Part shown: one piece after another, positions 54,027 through 63,074 of the stretch
How positions within the stretch are numbered: position 1 is the first letter of the stretch
Layout: every line of letters starts with the position of its first letter
Source of the DNA: Chitinophaga filiformis
GTDB taxonomy: Bacteria > Bacteroidota > Bacteroidia > Chitinophagales > Chitinophagaceae
Direction of reading: 5' to 3'
NCBI RefSeq assembly: GCF_021646545.1
Contig: NZ_JAKIRP010000004.1
Coordinates: forward strand, 496,001-560,000
Length of the DNA stretch: 64,000 bases
Program-made: the position numbers and the translations under genes
Notes under the pieces: model-generated
Seen by the model: only the letters and a program-made list of their open reading frames with translations
Databases searched by the model: none
What the model was told of the DNA's origin: nothing

Positions 54027-57000
54027 TTATTCCTTAATAATCTTTACACTGCTTACTTTACCATTATGAACCAGTTTCACCAGGTACATACCTGCCGGCA
54101 ATGAAGCTGCAGATACTGTTTTTGTATATGTTCCCGCTGTAAACCGTCCATTCACAGGCACTAACAATTGCTTACCACTCATGTCATATACGGCCAATGT
54201 AGTGTAGCCATTTGATGGCAGATTGAATTTCACCGTAAAGGTCGCTCCGGCAGGATTAGGATATACTGTGAATGCCGACAGATTTGCTGTCTTGCCGGCA
54301 GTAAAGCCCGTGGTTGTTTTAATTTTCACCTCCGCATAGCTGTTCCACTCATTTACACTATTGCCATGTCCGAGAATCCGTACATACTTCGCAGTTCTGG
54401 CGGCGAAAGTGAAGCTCTCAAAATTGAGTGAAGTACCACTGCTTTGCAATCCGGTAGCCGCATTAGTCCAGTTGGCGCCATCCGGGCTGACCAGCACATC
54501 AAACAGCGCACGACGCGTATCTCCTTTGTAAAACGCAATATCTACACCGGTGACACTTGCCGTGTTACCCAGACAGAACTGTATCCACTGCCCATTTCCG
54601 CTTGCCGACCACCGGGTATTCAGATCGTTGTCAATTGCATTCGCAGCCACATTTCCATCATCGGTGCTCGCTACAACAGGGACGCAATTTGGATCGCCTA
54701 TAGAATCAGCAATTACAGCAAGCTGCGGACGATTAGCTCCCGCTTCTTTCGAATTCAGGAGTACGCGCGCATCGTGCGCCTGCTGACTTTTCAGTGCCAG
54801 TGTTATTTTTTTCCGTCCTGCTGCCAGCTCTCGCTGTATATAACTGGTCACGTCCCATGTGTAATATCTTGCAGCCTCGTTTGTAAGTATGGCAGACGAT
54901 AACAGCGTAGTATCGGCTGCCGGCTTATTATTCCAGGTGATCGTTTTTTCAGACCAGGTAGTATTACTTACCGGGTAAGCCCCAACCGGTACATTGGTAA
55001 CTCCACCGCCAGCATCTACATAACCAAATACTTTTAGTACCACAGATGATACGCGTGCCGTATTGGTCAGATCGAAGGTAAGATAGGACTCACGGCCATT
55101 ATTCACCTGTCCTGCGGGAGCTACTTTAGTGATAAGGAGTGTGGAATCGCTGACACCAAAAGTAGTGGCTGCATTTGTTCCATCCCTTACATATGCATCC
55201 TGTACCGGTGACAGGTTGATAGCGGCAGGCGCTATTTTAAATATTGCCACAAAGGTGGTATCATCATCAGTGATCCTGATGTTCTGTGCCCTGGCGCCTC
55301 CATGTGCCCAACGATCGAAAATATAAGTTACTCCGTTAAGCGTTTGTGGAGAAGGAGCATCCATTGCTCTTACCATGCCGGATAAAGTCGCAGAGGAATA
55401 CGGTGTGGTAAAAGGGATATTATTGAGACGGAGCTGCAGGCCTGCAGGTTCAGTTCTCAACGTTATATTGGACGTTACAGGGAGCATTTCCACATAAGTG
55501 GTATCGGCCCCTCCCCTGCTATCTTTTACAGAAAGATAAATACGATACCAGATATCTGTTTCCGTATGACCTTCATCTGAAATAACAAACGTTCCTGCGC
55601 TCACACTGTCCCGCAATTGCGGTCCCGGATGTACATGATTCGCATGATGAAAATCAACCCACCAATGAAATACAGTAGCCGGAAGAGTACCGTCTTCAGT
55701 GTCAGTACCGGCACCCGCAAAGGAAACGGTATCTCCCGCGCGGAATCTGGCATTGTTTGGAGGCGTGGTAATAGCAGCAACAGGCAAAACGTTAGGTTTA
55801 GCAACACTCAGTCTTGCATTACTACTGGTAACACTACCTGCACTGTTAGTCACCACTACGCTGTAAAGACCGGAATCTGCCGGTTGTACATTAGTGATCG
55901 AATAACTGGCTGCCGTTGCATTAGTGATATTGCCCCCATTCTTTCGCCACTGATAAGTAGGTGAAGGATTACCGGTAGCTACTACGCTGAAGGTCGCAGT
56001 TTGCCCCTGTGGCACCGTAAGGGATTGTGGCTGTGTCGTGATTGCGGGCGCCTGTGTACCGGTATAGATAAGTTTGTAAAGTACACCGTTATCCCTGCTG
56101 AGGAAATAAAGATTACCATCAATACCCTGTTTTATATAAACAAGTCCGCCGCCCAAACCGGTTGCAAAAGCAGTCCTTGTGGGAGATGCAGGATTTAAAT
56201 AGTTGATCCATCCGCCGCAATAGTCCAGGAAAAAATATTTACCATTATAGACAGCAGGATAGTTGCTGATTGCACCATTGAAGAATGTGCCACCATTGAT
56301 AGCACAACCTTGTCCATCGGGAGGAGTGCCGGCCCTGTTGGTACTATACCTGTAAAGCGGATTGGTTAAACCAGTACAGTTGGACGAACAGGTACCTTCC
56401 TGATCCGGCCATCCAAAATGGCGGCCACCAACAGAAGCATCGTTAATCTCTTCCCAGGTGGATTCACCAACATCATTGATAAAGATCTTGCCACTTACCG
56501 GATCAACGGCATTTGTAAACGGGTTTCGCAAACCATATGCCCAGACGCGGCTACGGGCCGCGCCGCCACTAAAGGGATTCCCCGTAGGAACAGAGCCATC
56601 GGGATTGATACGCAACAATTTTCCCATATAGCTATCCAGGTTCCTGGCATTGTCGCCGACTTTATTATCTCCCACAGAAACATATAGCTTGCCATCGTTG
56701 CCAAAAGATAAGCCGCCGCCATTATGATAAATGGCGCTTAATGTAGGAAGATCCAGCAATACTGTTTCAGCGCCGGCTACATCGCCATTCATGGTAAAAC
56801 GGCTTACACGGTTATGTGGGCCGGATGTATGGGTGTAATACAGATAAATGTAGCGATTGGTGGCAAAGTTGGGATCCACAGCAATCCCAATCAGGCCTCG
56901 TTCTCCGCTGGCATTAACAGAAAGTGTGATAGCTGGTGTGGATAATAAACTACCGTTCTTGATAACACGTAACTGGCCAGTTTCCTGGCATACAAGGATG

Positions 57001-57161
57001 CGGCCGTCAGGAAGAAAAGCCAGTGCAGCAGCGCTGCTGATACCACTTGCAACCTGTACCCGTTGAAAATTGGCAGGTAATGATTGCGCCATGGGCGAGC
57101 GTGATAAAAACAATAAGAATAGCGGTAGCAATAAGCTTGCAATAGCGTACTTTTTTTTCAT
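54027..57161 (-). CDS. Multidomain PQQ-type sugar dehydrogenase with T9SS sorting domain
   Basis: 1044 aa. Signal peptide to about residue 25. Residues ~30-365 form a glucose/sorbosone dehydrogenase propeller (ASGERGLIGIAVDPNF, GLRNPFTNAVDP, RHFGWPDQEG). An Ig-like domain (~372-453) follows, then a PKD-like domain, a DNRLRE-type domain (~650-815; SPVQDAYVRDG, TWNNKPAADT), an F5/8-type C carbohydrate-binding domain (~820-950; NAIDNDLNTRWSASGNGQWIQF) and a type A T9SS C-terminal domain (FTVYPNPAG). It should be secreted and surface-bound, oxidising sugar ends of polysaccharides. PQQ dependence is inferred from the family. Confidence 0.9.
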   Translation of the reverse strand: MKKKYAIASLLLPLFLLFLSRSPMAQSLPANFQRVQVASGISSAAALAFLPDGRILVCQETGQLRVIKNGSLLSTPAITLSVNASGERGLIGIAVDPNFATNRYIYLYYTHTSGPHNRVSRFTMNGDVAGAETVLLDLPTLSAIYHNGGGLSFGNDGKLYVSVGDNKVGDNARNLDSYMGKLLRINPDGSVPTGNPFSGGAARSRVWAYGLRNPFTNAVDPVSGKIFINDVGESTWEEINDASVGGRHFGWPDQEGTCSSNCTGLTNPLYRYSTNRAGTPPDGQGCAINGGTFFNGAISNYPAVYNGKYFFLDYCGGWINYLNPASPTRTAFATGLGGGLVYIKQGIDGNLYFLSRDNGVLYKLIYTGTQAPAITTQPQSLTVPQGQTATFSVVATGNPSPTYQWRKNGGNITNATAASYSITNVQPADSGLYSVVVTNSAGSVTSSNARLSVAKPNVLPVAAITTPPNNARFRAGDTVSFAGAGTDTEDGTLPATVFHWWVDFHHANHVHPGPQLRDSVSAGTFVISDEGHTETDIWYRIYLSVKDSRGGADTTYVEMLPVTSNITLRTEPAGLQLRLNNIPFTTPYSSATLSGMVRAMDAPSPQTLNGVTYIFDRWAHGGARAQNIRITDDDTTFVAIFKIAPAAINLSPVQDAYVRDGTNAATTFGVSDSTLLITKVAPAGQVNNGRESYLTFDLTNTARVSSVVLKVFGYVDAGGGVTNVPVGAYPVSNTTWSEKTITWNNKPAADTTLLSSAILTNEAARYYTWDVTSYIQRELAAGRKKITLALKSQQAHDARVLLNSKEAGANRPQLAVIADSIGDPNCVPVVASTDDGNVAANAIDNDLNTRWSASGNGQWIQFCLGNTASVTGVDIAFYKGDTRRALFDVLVSPDGANWTNAATGLQSSGTSLNFESFTFAARTAKYVRILGHGNSVNEWNSYAEVKIKTTTGFTAGKTANLSAFTVYPNPAGATFTVKFNLPSNGYTTLAVYDMSGKQLLVPVNGRFTAGTYTKTVSAASLPAGMYLVKLVHNGKVSSVKIIKE

Positions 57162-57585
57162 AATAGTTTTTTGAGGGAATAAAATATCAGGTAATTAAGG
57201 TATGCTTCTTCTGTTCGCGTATGGGCTTGTAAGCTATACGTAGCACTATGGTTGCATACAGACATGCACATCCTGTTTGCGGATGTATTAAGTTATTGGA
57301 TTCTCATAACGTAAGTTTTAAGGATGAACAATAGGGTGATTATATACACAGAATATAGGAACAGGGCATGCTACAATACTTTGCTACATGGCGTTTCCGA
57401 ATAATATAGGTTACAATTTCCTCTACCGGGATTTATAGGTTCATATGCTACACTACTGAAGTTATGCAAACGTTTGCTATAAAAGAGATACTATTTTCAC
57501 ATTTCCCAATACTATATTTTATTCGTTTATTTGTGTCAGGCGGGAACTAGTTAATACAACGCTACATACTGACACCAGACATCAC
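57162..57585. other. Upstream region of the sugar dehydrogenase, no gene
   Basis: No open gene is supported. It contains the palindrome at 57466-57477 and the promoter region of the dehydrogenase. Confidence 0.5.
57466..57477. promoter_or_regulatory. LacI/PurR-type palindrome
   Basis: GCAAACGTTTGC is a perfect 12-bp palindrome with the central CG typical of LacI/PurR-family operators. It lies 305 bp upstream of the sugar-dehydrogenase start. No LacI-family gene is in the window. Confidence 0.4.
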
Positions 57586-57623
57586 AATAAAGCCTTCAGA
57601 CCGGAAGATCTGAAGGCTTTATT
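57586..57623 (-). terminator. Terminator of the 58-aa gene
   Basis: AATAAAGCCTTCAGA / TCTGAAGGCTTTATT form a perfect 15-bp stem (57586-57600 with 57609-57623) with an 8-nt loop, 23 bp after the stop of the small gene. The stem itself is T-rich at its 3' side on the minus strand. Confidence 0.8.
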
Positions 57624-57646
57624 TAGCAAGTCCCGTTGTTTACTGT

Positions 57647-57823
57647 TTATTTACTTCCTGGTTTTTGAATACCGGATGCTGTAACATGTACATGCAACGG
57701 ACGATTCGTTTCGGCTGCAGTTGTTTCTGCAGATATCGTGTCCTGCACACTGCTAAGCGTACACTTTATTGCCAGCACGACCGTTAATATCGCACCACCG
57801 AGGAGTTCTGCTATCTTTTTCAT
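57647..57823 (-). CDS. Small exported or membrane peptide (58 aa)
   Basis: 58 aa from the ATG at 57823 (MKKIAELLGGAIL). One hydrophobic segment, LLGGAILTVVLAI, could be a signal or anchor, followed by a Thr/Ala-rich tail with RPLHVHVTASG. No family is recognised. It has its own strong terminator, which supports it being a real gene. Confidence 0.5.
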   Translation of the reverse strand: MKKIAELLGGAILTVVLAIKCTLSSVQDTISAETTAAETNRPLHVHVTASGIQKPGSK

Positions 57824-57969
57824 TTGATCAATTTTTAATGTTCTTAAATAACTCCTCAAATGTATTCCCACGGATAATGCCGGTCAATCAACAATCTGCT
57901 ATGTGGACAAAACACATCGTAAGATGGCCATATCATCACTTCAACAGGCAGGCAATATTCCGAAGACCG

Positions 57970-58656
57970 CTATTCCGGATAAATATGCCGCACGCCATCG
58001 TCGCCAGATATCACCGCCTGATGTGCCATTCCGTAGAACAAAGAATGCTCTACAAGCCCCGGGATCATTTTCACATCGACGTTCAACTGCTTCGGGTCAG
58101 GAAATGAGTCGAAATACACGTCAGCCAGCATATTACCATTGTCAGATATCAATGCGCCGATCTTTTCGGTACTCATACGCTGCACAAATCGCGTACCCGG
58201 GAACAGCTCACCTATCCTCCTCTTCACTATCTCTAAGGCTTGCGGCAAGAACTCTATAGCTATAGGATATTTCGGATTCAATGCCGCCTGAAACTTACCA
58301 GCATCTCCTAACAGTATAAACCTGTCTGCCGCTGAAGCCAGCAGCTTTTCCATGGCATGAATACCACCGCCGCTCTTCAATGCATTCAGCTGCCTGTCAA
58401 ACACATCACAACCGTCAAAATAGATATCAAGCTTGCTGACAAGCGAGGGCGCTACAAGCCTGAATCCTTTCGCGTGTAATAACACATTGGTATCGAATGA
58501 TGAAGTAGTAACAGTCAGCGACTGCATCAACGGTGGGTCTTCAGCTAGCAACTCCGCCAGATAAGCTATTGTTTTGCCCCCACCTAGTCCGATGTTCTGC
58601 CCTGCGCTGATGAGCGATACAGCAGCTTTTGCCGCCTCCTGTTTATGGTCTTTCAT
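57970..58656 (-). CDS. rpiA: Ribose-5-phosphate isomerase A
   Basis: 228 aa from the ATG at 58656 (MKDHKQEAAKAAV); upstream in-frame codons are not RpiA-like. Phosphate loop GLGGGKTIAYL replaces the common GLGTGST. The active-site blocks FDGCDVFD (DGxD) and KSGGGIHAMEK (Lys and Glu of KGGGxxxxEK) are present, as is the C-terminal VDVKMIPGLVEHSLFYGMA. It interconverts ribose-5-phosphate and ribulose-5-phosphate in the pentose phosphate pathway. It is somewhat divergent from textbook RpiA, but catalytic residues are kept. Confidence 0.88.
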   Translation of the reverse strand: MKDHKQEAAKAAVSLISAGQNIGLGGGKTIAYLAELLAEDPPLMQSLTVTTSSFDTNVLLHAKGFRLVAPSLVSKLDIYFDGCDVFDRQLNALKSGGGIHAMEKLLASAADRFILLGDAGKFQAALNPKYPIAIEFLPQALEIVKRRIGELFPGTRFVQRMSTEKIGALISDNGNMLADVYFDSFPDPKQLNVDVKMIPGLVEHSLFYGMAHQAVISGDDGVRHIYPE

Positions 58657-58737
58657 CCCTGGTATTGTTTTGATAATATTAATCAATTTTTTCCAGGAGA
58701 ACGAATACACCTGCACTACACAAGCCTCCTCTCTTTA

Positions 58738-59328
58738 TCAAAACTGCTTAGGCTTCTGCTGCTGACCGGCAAGCGTTGCTATTTCAGTAATCCGCTTCTG
58801 CCTGGTTTCCGGCCGCTTCGCCAGCGTAACCCACTGCAACATACTCTTCCTGACAGACTTGCTTAAACTCATAAAATACGCCTTTGACCCCCGTTGAGAC
58901 CTGAACGCCTTCTCAAGGTCTTTGGGGATCTTTAGTTCTTCCACATCGTCTAAAATGGACCAGGAACCGTTTTGTTTCGCCACCTCAATACTTTCGTAAC
59001 CCGCTGGTGCCATAAGCCCTTCATCTATTAACCGCTGCACCTTTCCTTTGTTAATCTTTGACCATACGCTATTCGCTTTCCTCCGGGTGAAGAACTGCAT
59101 GAACTTTTCATCGTCAATTGACTTTGCCGTACTGTCTATCCAGCCAAAGCAAAGTGCTTCCTCTACCGCTTCGCTCCAGCTTATAGTAGGCTTATCTGCC
59201 TTTTTTTTGTACTGGATTAGCCAGATGGATTGTTTTGTGTGGTGATGCTTTTGCAACCACTTCCTCCATTGCAGCCGGTTTTCCGGGTAAAAAGTTTCTA
59301 TAGCCTTATCCTGCATGATTTTCATCAT
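58738..59328 (-). CDS. YdeI/OmpD-associated family protein
   Basis: 196 aa. Hallmark blocks: QWRKWLQKHHHTKQSIWLI, SWSEAVEEALCFGWIDST, FFTRRKANSVWSKINKGKV, and the C-terminal helical RKSMLQWVTLAKRPETRQKRI. YdeI-type proteins are linked to peptide resistance or OmpD regulation; the role here is unknown. Its ATG overlaps the stop of the DUF1761 gene by one base (TAATG), so the two are translationally coupled. Confidence 0.88.
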   Translation of the reverse strand: MMKIMQDKAIETFYPENRLQWRKWLQKHHHTKQSIWLIQYKKKADKPTISWSEAVEEALCFGWIDSTAKSIDDEKFMQFFTRRKANSVWSKINKGKVQRLIDEGLMAPAGYESIEVAKQNGSWSILDDVEELKIPKDLEKAFRSQRGSKAYFMSLSKSVRKSMLQWVTLAKRPETRQKRITEIATLAGQQQKPKQF

Positions 59329-59741
59329 TATTTCATTGTAACCAGAATAATACTCACAAAGAAAATGCCTACTAAATGATAGGTTCCACTAATAATTCCG
59401 TATAGAATTGGCCGGGGGATATTCGGGTTGATGGCAATATTCACTGTATTCGCAAACAGGTATCCAATACCTACCAGCAGAGAAAACTTCAAAGCATCAG
59501 CAAAAGACTCTACATGCAAAGCATAGATCAATACGGCGCTTGCAACTGTAATGACAAGAGAACAAAGTGCAGGTCCGACGATGAAAATAGGTTTATTCTG
59601 CAGGGTCTCATTTTCACGCCCTAAAGAAATTCTGTACTGTTTGCTGAAAAACAAAGTAAACCATAAAGCGCCGAGCAGAAAATAACCCAGAAATGCTACT
59701 AATACACTGATCCAGTTCAGGTTTGCTAATTGACTAATCAT
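59328..59741 (-). CDS. DUF1761 family membrane protein
   Basis: 137 aa with four membrane segments, including LNWISVLVAFLGYFLLGALWF, ALCSLVITVASAVLIYAL and YGIISGTYHLVGIFFVSIIL, matching DUF1761 in length and topology. Its function is unknown. It is coupled to the YdeI gene downstream and lies after the WYL regulator on the same strand. Confidence 0.85.
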   Translation of the reverse strand: MISQLANLNWISVLVAFLGYFLLGALWFTLFFSKQYRISLGRENETLQNKPIFIVGPALCSLVITVASAVLIYALHVESFADALKFSLLVGIGYLFANTVNIAINPNIPRPILYGIISGTYHLVGIFFVSIILVTMK

Positions 59742-59817
59742 AAAAAACTACTTTTTTGTTTATGACGCAAAGCTAAACGGGACCTGCGACAGCCCTATGT
59801 CAGGGGTCAAAAAGAAA

Positions 59818-60510
59818 TTAATAATAACGGTCAAAATATTCCTGTAAGGTCATATTATGAGGGGTAAACTTCTCATCAAGGATCTGCAGTTTTTTAATCC
59901 TGTCGAGCCGGAAATACCGGAACTCATTACGCAAACGGCACCAGGCCACCATCAACCAATTCCCCTGGGTACTTAATAATGCAAATGGCTCAATTAACCT
60001 GCTTGTTGTTTGCTCTCCTTCATTGGTATACTCAATCCTGGTCAGGTTGAAATTGGTAAGCGCAAACTGCAGTTCCGATAAATTATTGCTATTTCTTTCG
60101 CCGTTAATATTCTGATCAAAGCGGGTCCTTTCTGCCAGCAGATTAGCTTTATCCCTTACGGTATAGCCCAATACCGCCTTTATTTTGTCGACCGCTTCCA
60201 GGTAATCCTTGACAAAGGAAGCGTCTTTATTCTTCAGCACCAACTGTTCTGCGAGGATCAGGGCGTTAGCCTGACTTTCCGTAAACATTACAGGAGGAAC
60301 CCTGTATCCCTGCATCAGGGTATACCCCTTACCTTCTTCTGTCAGAATTGGTACGCCTGCCTGTTCCAATGCCTTTATATCCCTGTAAATAGTCCTTATA
60401 CTGACAGCAAACCGATCGGCCAGCTCAGGGGCCGTCAAAAGACGCTTCGTCTGCAATTGCGTCAGGATTGCTGTCAGTCGGGAAAGTCGTTTTGTGTCGG
60501 TGTCATTCAT
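59818..60510 (-). CDS. HTH-WYL (YafY-type) transcriptional regulator
   Basis: 230 aa. The N-terminal HTH_11 domain (LSRLTAILTQLQTKRLLTAPELADRFAVSIRTIYRDIKALEQAGV) is followed by a WYL domain whose motif is present as LMVAWCRLRNEFRYFRLDRI. It probably senses a small ligand or nucleic acid and controls the DUF1761-YdeI operon just downstream (76-bp gap); that link is an inference. Confidence 0.9.
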   Translation of the reverse strand: MNDTDTKRLSRLTAILTQLQTKRLLTAPELADRFAVSIRTIYRDIKALEQAGVPILTEEGKGYTLMQGYRVPPVMFTESQANALILAEQLVLKNKDASFVKDYLEAVDKIKAVLGYTVRDKANLLAERTRFDQNINGERNSNNLSELQFALTNFNLTRIEYTNEGEQTTSRLIEPFALLSTQGNWLMVAWCRLRNEFRYFRLDRIKKLQILDEKFTPHNMTLQEYFDRYY

Positions 60511-60701
60511 TATACGCTCAAAAATATCTTATTTTCTAAAATACCAGTTTCAAAATTCAGATTCCCCCTCCCGCCTGTCCACTTCACATATCAATTTGCC
60601 TGTCTGCCTGTTTTCCGCTAAGCCTTCCGGGCTAATTGCCTTCAATTTGTATAAAACTTAACATGCTTAAAATAATGTTTCACACTATAAATAATGCAAC
60701 A

Positions 60702-61151
60702 ATGAAACCATTCATCGTGCTCAGCATATTATGCGCACTATTCTGGACGCCGATACATGCACAGATATTAAAACCTGTAAAATGGAGTTATGCAGCGAAA
60801 AAGACATCCGCTACTGAAGCCACCATCTATATAAAAGCAACGATGGAGCAGGGATGGCATATCTACGCATTAGATACACCTGAAGAAGGTCCTGTCAGAA
60901 CATCCATCGCCTTTACGCCAGACGAGTCATATCAGTTGAAGGGTACCCTGCTGCAACCACAACCAGTCACCAAAATGGAACAACAGTTTGGTAAAGAAGT
61001 GAAATACTTTGAGAAAACAGTGGTCTTTCAACAGAAGATCAAATTACAGGCAGGCAGCACTACTGTTAAAGGAGACATCACCTTCATGGTATGCAGCGAT
61101 CAGCAATGCCTCCCTCCGGGAACTATTCCGTTTAGCGTAGACATAAAATAA
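60702..61151 (+). CDS. DsbD-alpha-like (pfam DsbC-type) periplasmic protein
   Basis: 149 aa from the ATG at 60702. Signal peptide MKPFIVLSILCALFWTPIHAQ. The mature part has the immunoglobulin-like DsbD N-terminal fold: GWHIYALDTPEEGPVRTSI and MVCSDQQCLPPG, with Cys131 and Cys136 as the redox pair that normally takes electrons from the DsbD membrane domain. A collapsed DsbD gene starts 8 bp downstream, so its usual electron donor is broken at this locus. Confidence 0.85.
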   Translation: MKPFIVLSILCALFWTPIHAQILKPVKWSYAAKKTSATEATIYIKATMEQGWHIYALDTPEEGPVRTSIAFTPDESYQLKGTLLQPQPVTKMEQQFGKEVKYFEKTVVFQQKIKLQAGSTTVKGDITFMVCSDQQCLPPGTIPFSVDIK

Positions 61152-61159
61152 AAGGAGCC

Positions 61160-61755
61160 ATGAAAACGATACTATACAGTCTGCTGCTTGTATTATTCCT
61201 GTCCGGTCTAAACAGTCAGCTATATGCGCAGACTACAAGTACAGATACCGGAGAACTGATCTTCTCAGACATACAAGACCTATCGGAAGTTGACGCCTTG
61301 CAGCCACAGATACAGCTGCAGTATTAAGTACCTTGCAGCAAATGGATACACAGACAGCTTCCCTGTCGCATCCACATCTGTTAACTATCTTTCTGGGTGG
61401 CCTGCTGGGTGGTTTTGCAGCTGTGCTCTTACCCTGTATCTTTCCGATGTTGCCCTTAACTGTCGGCTTCTTTACCAAACGGCATCAAAACAGACGTAAG
61501 GGGATAATAGACGCGCTCATATATGGCCTTTCGATCATCGTGATCTATGTGGGATTAGGTATCCTGATCACGATCTTATTTGGCGCCGACGACAGTGACA
61601 TACAGGCCAGGCAGTTCAATGCGAACGCGCAACCCTTCTATGTGCTGCTGGACCCGTCCACGCAACAACCACTCGCAGCGCCTAAAGGGGCGGATTATGA
61701 TCCTGCCGGTTATGCCGCTTATCTGAAAGCTGGTATTACATCATTTGGCAAATAA
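61160..61755 (+). pseudogene. dsbD: Collapsed DsbD gene (frameshift plus large internal deletion)
   Basis: An ATG at 61160 follows a strong AAGGAG and opens a 55-aa frame with a signal peptide (ILYSLLLVLFLSG...LYAQ) that stops at 61325-61327. The downstream frame continues LAATDTAAVLSTLQQMD, then HPHLLTIFLGGLLGGFAAVL, LPCIFPMLPLTVGFF (the first DsbD membrane helix with Cys-Pro) and ALIYGLSIIVIYVGLGILI. At FGAD it jumps directly to DSDIQARQFNANAQPFYVLLD, the end of the C-terminal thioredoxin domain. The other membrane helices and the CxxC are missing (roughly 400 residues, by comparison with the family). The frame lesion lies between 61294 and 61327. Confidence 0.8.
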
Positions 61756-61793
61756 AACAACAACAGGTAACTTTAGCAACCACAGCTATCTTT

Positions 61794-63029
61794 ATGATAA
61801 AGAGACAATTAGTAACAGCATGCTGTCTGATCTGCACATTGGCCACCACAGCACAGCAAAAGCAAATGCCCCTGCAACGGGGACAATGGAAGGCTTCGCT
61901 GGTGCGGAATGATGGGAAACAGATCCCTTTCGGCCTCGAGATACAATATGACCGGCAGCAGCTCGTCGCCTACATTGTCAATGGAGAGGAAAAGATCAGA
62001 ACAGAAAACGTCTCTTTCACCGGAGACTCGGCCATTATGAGCATGCCCGTGTTTGAGTCTTATTTCAGGATCAGGAAAGTCGGCACCGATAGCCTGAATG
62101 GCGTATGGGTAAAAGGTACAGAAGGCGGAGAAGTGATCCTTCCTTTCTTTGCTCACCTGGCCAACCGTCCTGCAACACCCGCTAAGGCGAAAGGAAACAT
62201 ACAAGGGAGATGGGCGATGGAAATCACACGGCCCAACCAGACTAAACGTCCGGCTGTTGGCGATTTCACACAAAAAGGCAATAAGGTCTCCGGATCCATT
62301 ATCACGCCGTCAGCAGATTATCGTTACCTGGAAGGTTCCATCTACGGAGACTCCATATTATTTTCCACCTTCGACGGTAGCCATGCCATGCTCTTCCTGG
62401 CAAGGATCGAGGGAGATAACATGACCGGCACTTTTTACAATGGTGCACGTGGCAAAGAAGACTGGGTAGCGGCACGCGATGAACACGCAACCTTACCACA
62501 GCCTGCAAGCCCTGTGACAGCTGTAAAGAATACAGCGGGAGAAAAACTCAACTTCAGCTTCAGGAACATTGACGGTGAAACGGTCTCCATTAACGATGAG
62601 CGATATAAAGGCAAAGTCGTGATACTGCAGATCATGGGATCATGGTGCCCGAACTGTATGGATGAAACAGCTTTTCTGAGCGACTATTACCGGAAGAATA
62701 AAGACAGGGGAATAGAAATAATTGCACTGGCCTACGAATTGAGCACCGATGAAAACCGGTCTGCCAATAGTCTCAGGAAATTCCGGCAACAGTTCAATGT
62801 ACCCTACCAGATGCTGATCACAGGCGTCAGGGCATCTGATCCTGAAAAAGCAGAAAAGACCCTGCCGCAGCTCACATCACTTAAAAACTTCCCGACAACG
62901 ATCTTCGTAGACAGAGAAGGAAAGGTCAGCGCTATTGAAACAAATTTTTATGGTCCTGCGTCCAAAGAATATCATGAGAAATTTAAACGGGAGTTTGATG
63001 AAACGGTGAACAAGCTCCTTGCTAACTAA
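61794..63029 (+). CDS. TlpA-like thioredoxin-family protein
   Basis: 411 aa. Signal peptide (KRQLVTACCLICTLATTAQQ). The first ~240 residues are two related beta-rich domains (LNGVWVKGTEGGEVILPFF, KGNIQGRWAMEITRPNQT, VSGSIITPSADYRYLEGSIYGDSI) of unknown role. The C-terminal thioredoxin domain has the active site WCPNC (284-288) and the cis-Pro region NFPTTIFVDREG. It is probably a periplasmic thiol oxidoreductase. It is in line with the DsbD-alpha-like gene and the broken DsbD gene. Confidence 0.88.
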   Translation: MIKRQLVTACCLICTLATTAQQKQMPLQRGQWKASLVRNDGKQIPFGLEIQYDRQQLVAYIVNGEEKIRTENVSFTGDSAIMSMPVFESYFRIRKVGTDSLNGVWVKGTEGGEVILPFFAHLANRPATPAKAKGNIQGRWAMEITRPNQTKRPAVGDFTQKGNKVSGSIITPSADYRYLEGSIYGDSILFSTFDGSHAMLFLARIEGDNMTGTFYNGARGKEDWVAARDEHATLPQPASPVTAVKNTAGEKLNFSFRNIDGETVSINDERYKGKVVILQIMGSWCPNCMDETAFLSDYYRKNKDRGIEIIALAYELSTDENRSANSLRKFRQQFNVPYQMLITGVRASDPEKAEKTLPQLTSLKNFPTTIFVDREGKVSAIETNFYGPASKEYHEKFKREFDETVNKLLAN

Positions 63030-63074
63030 TACGACTTCATTACATGGCATATTTAACGGCAGATGATTTAGCGG

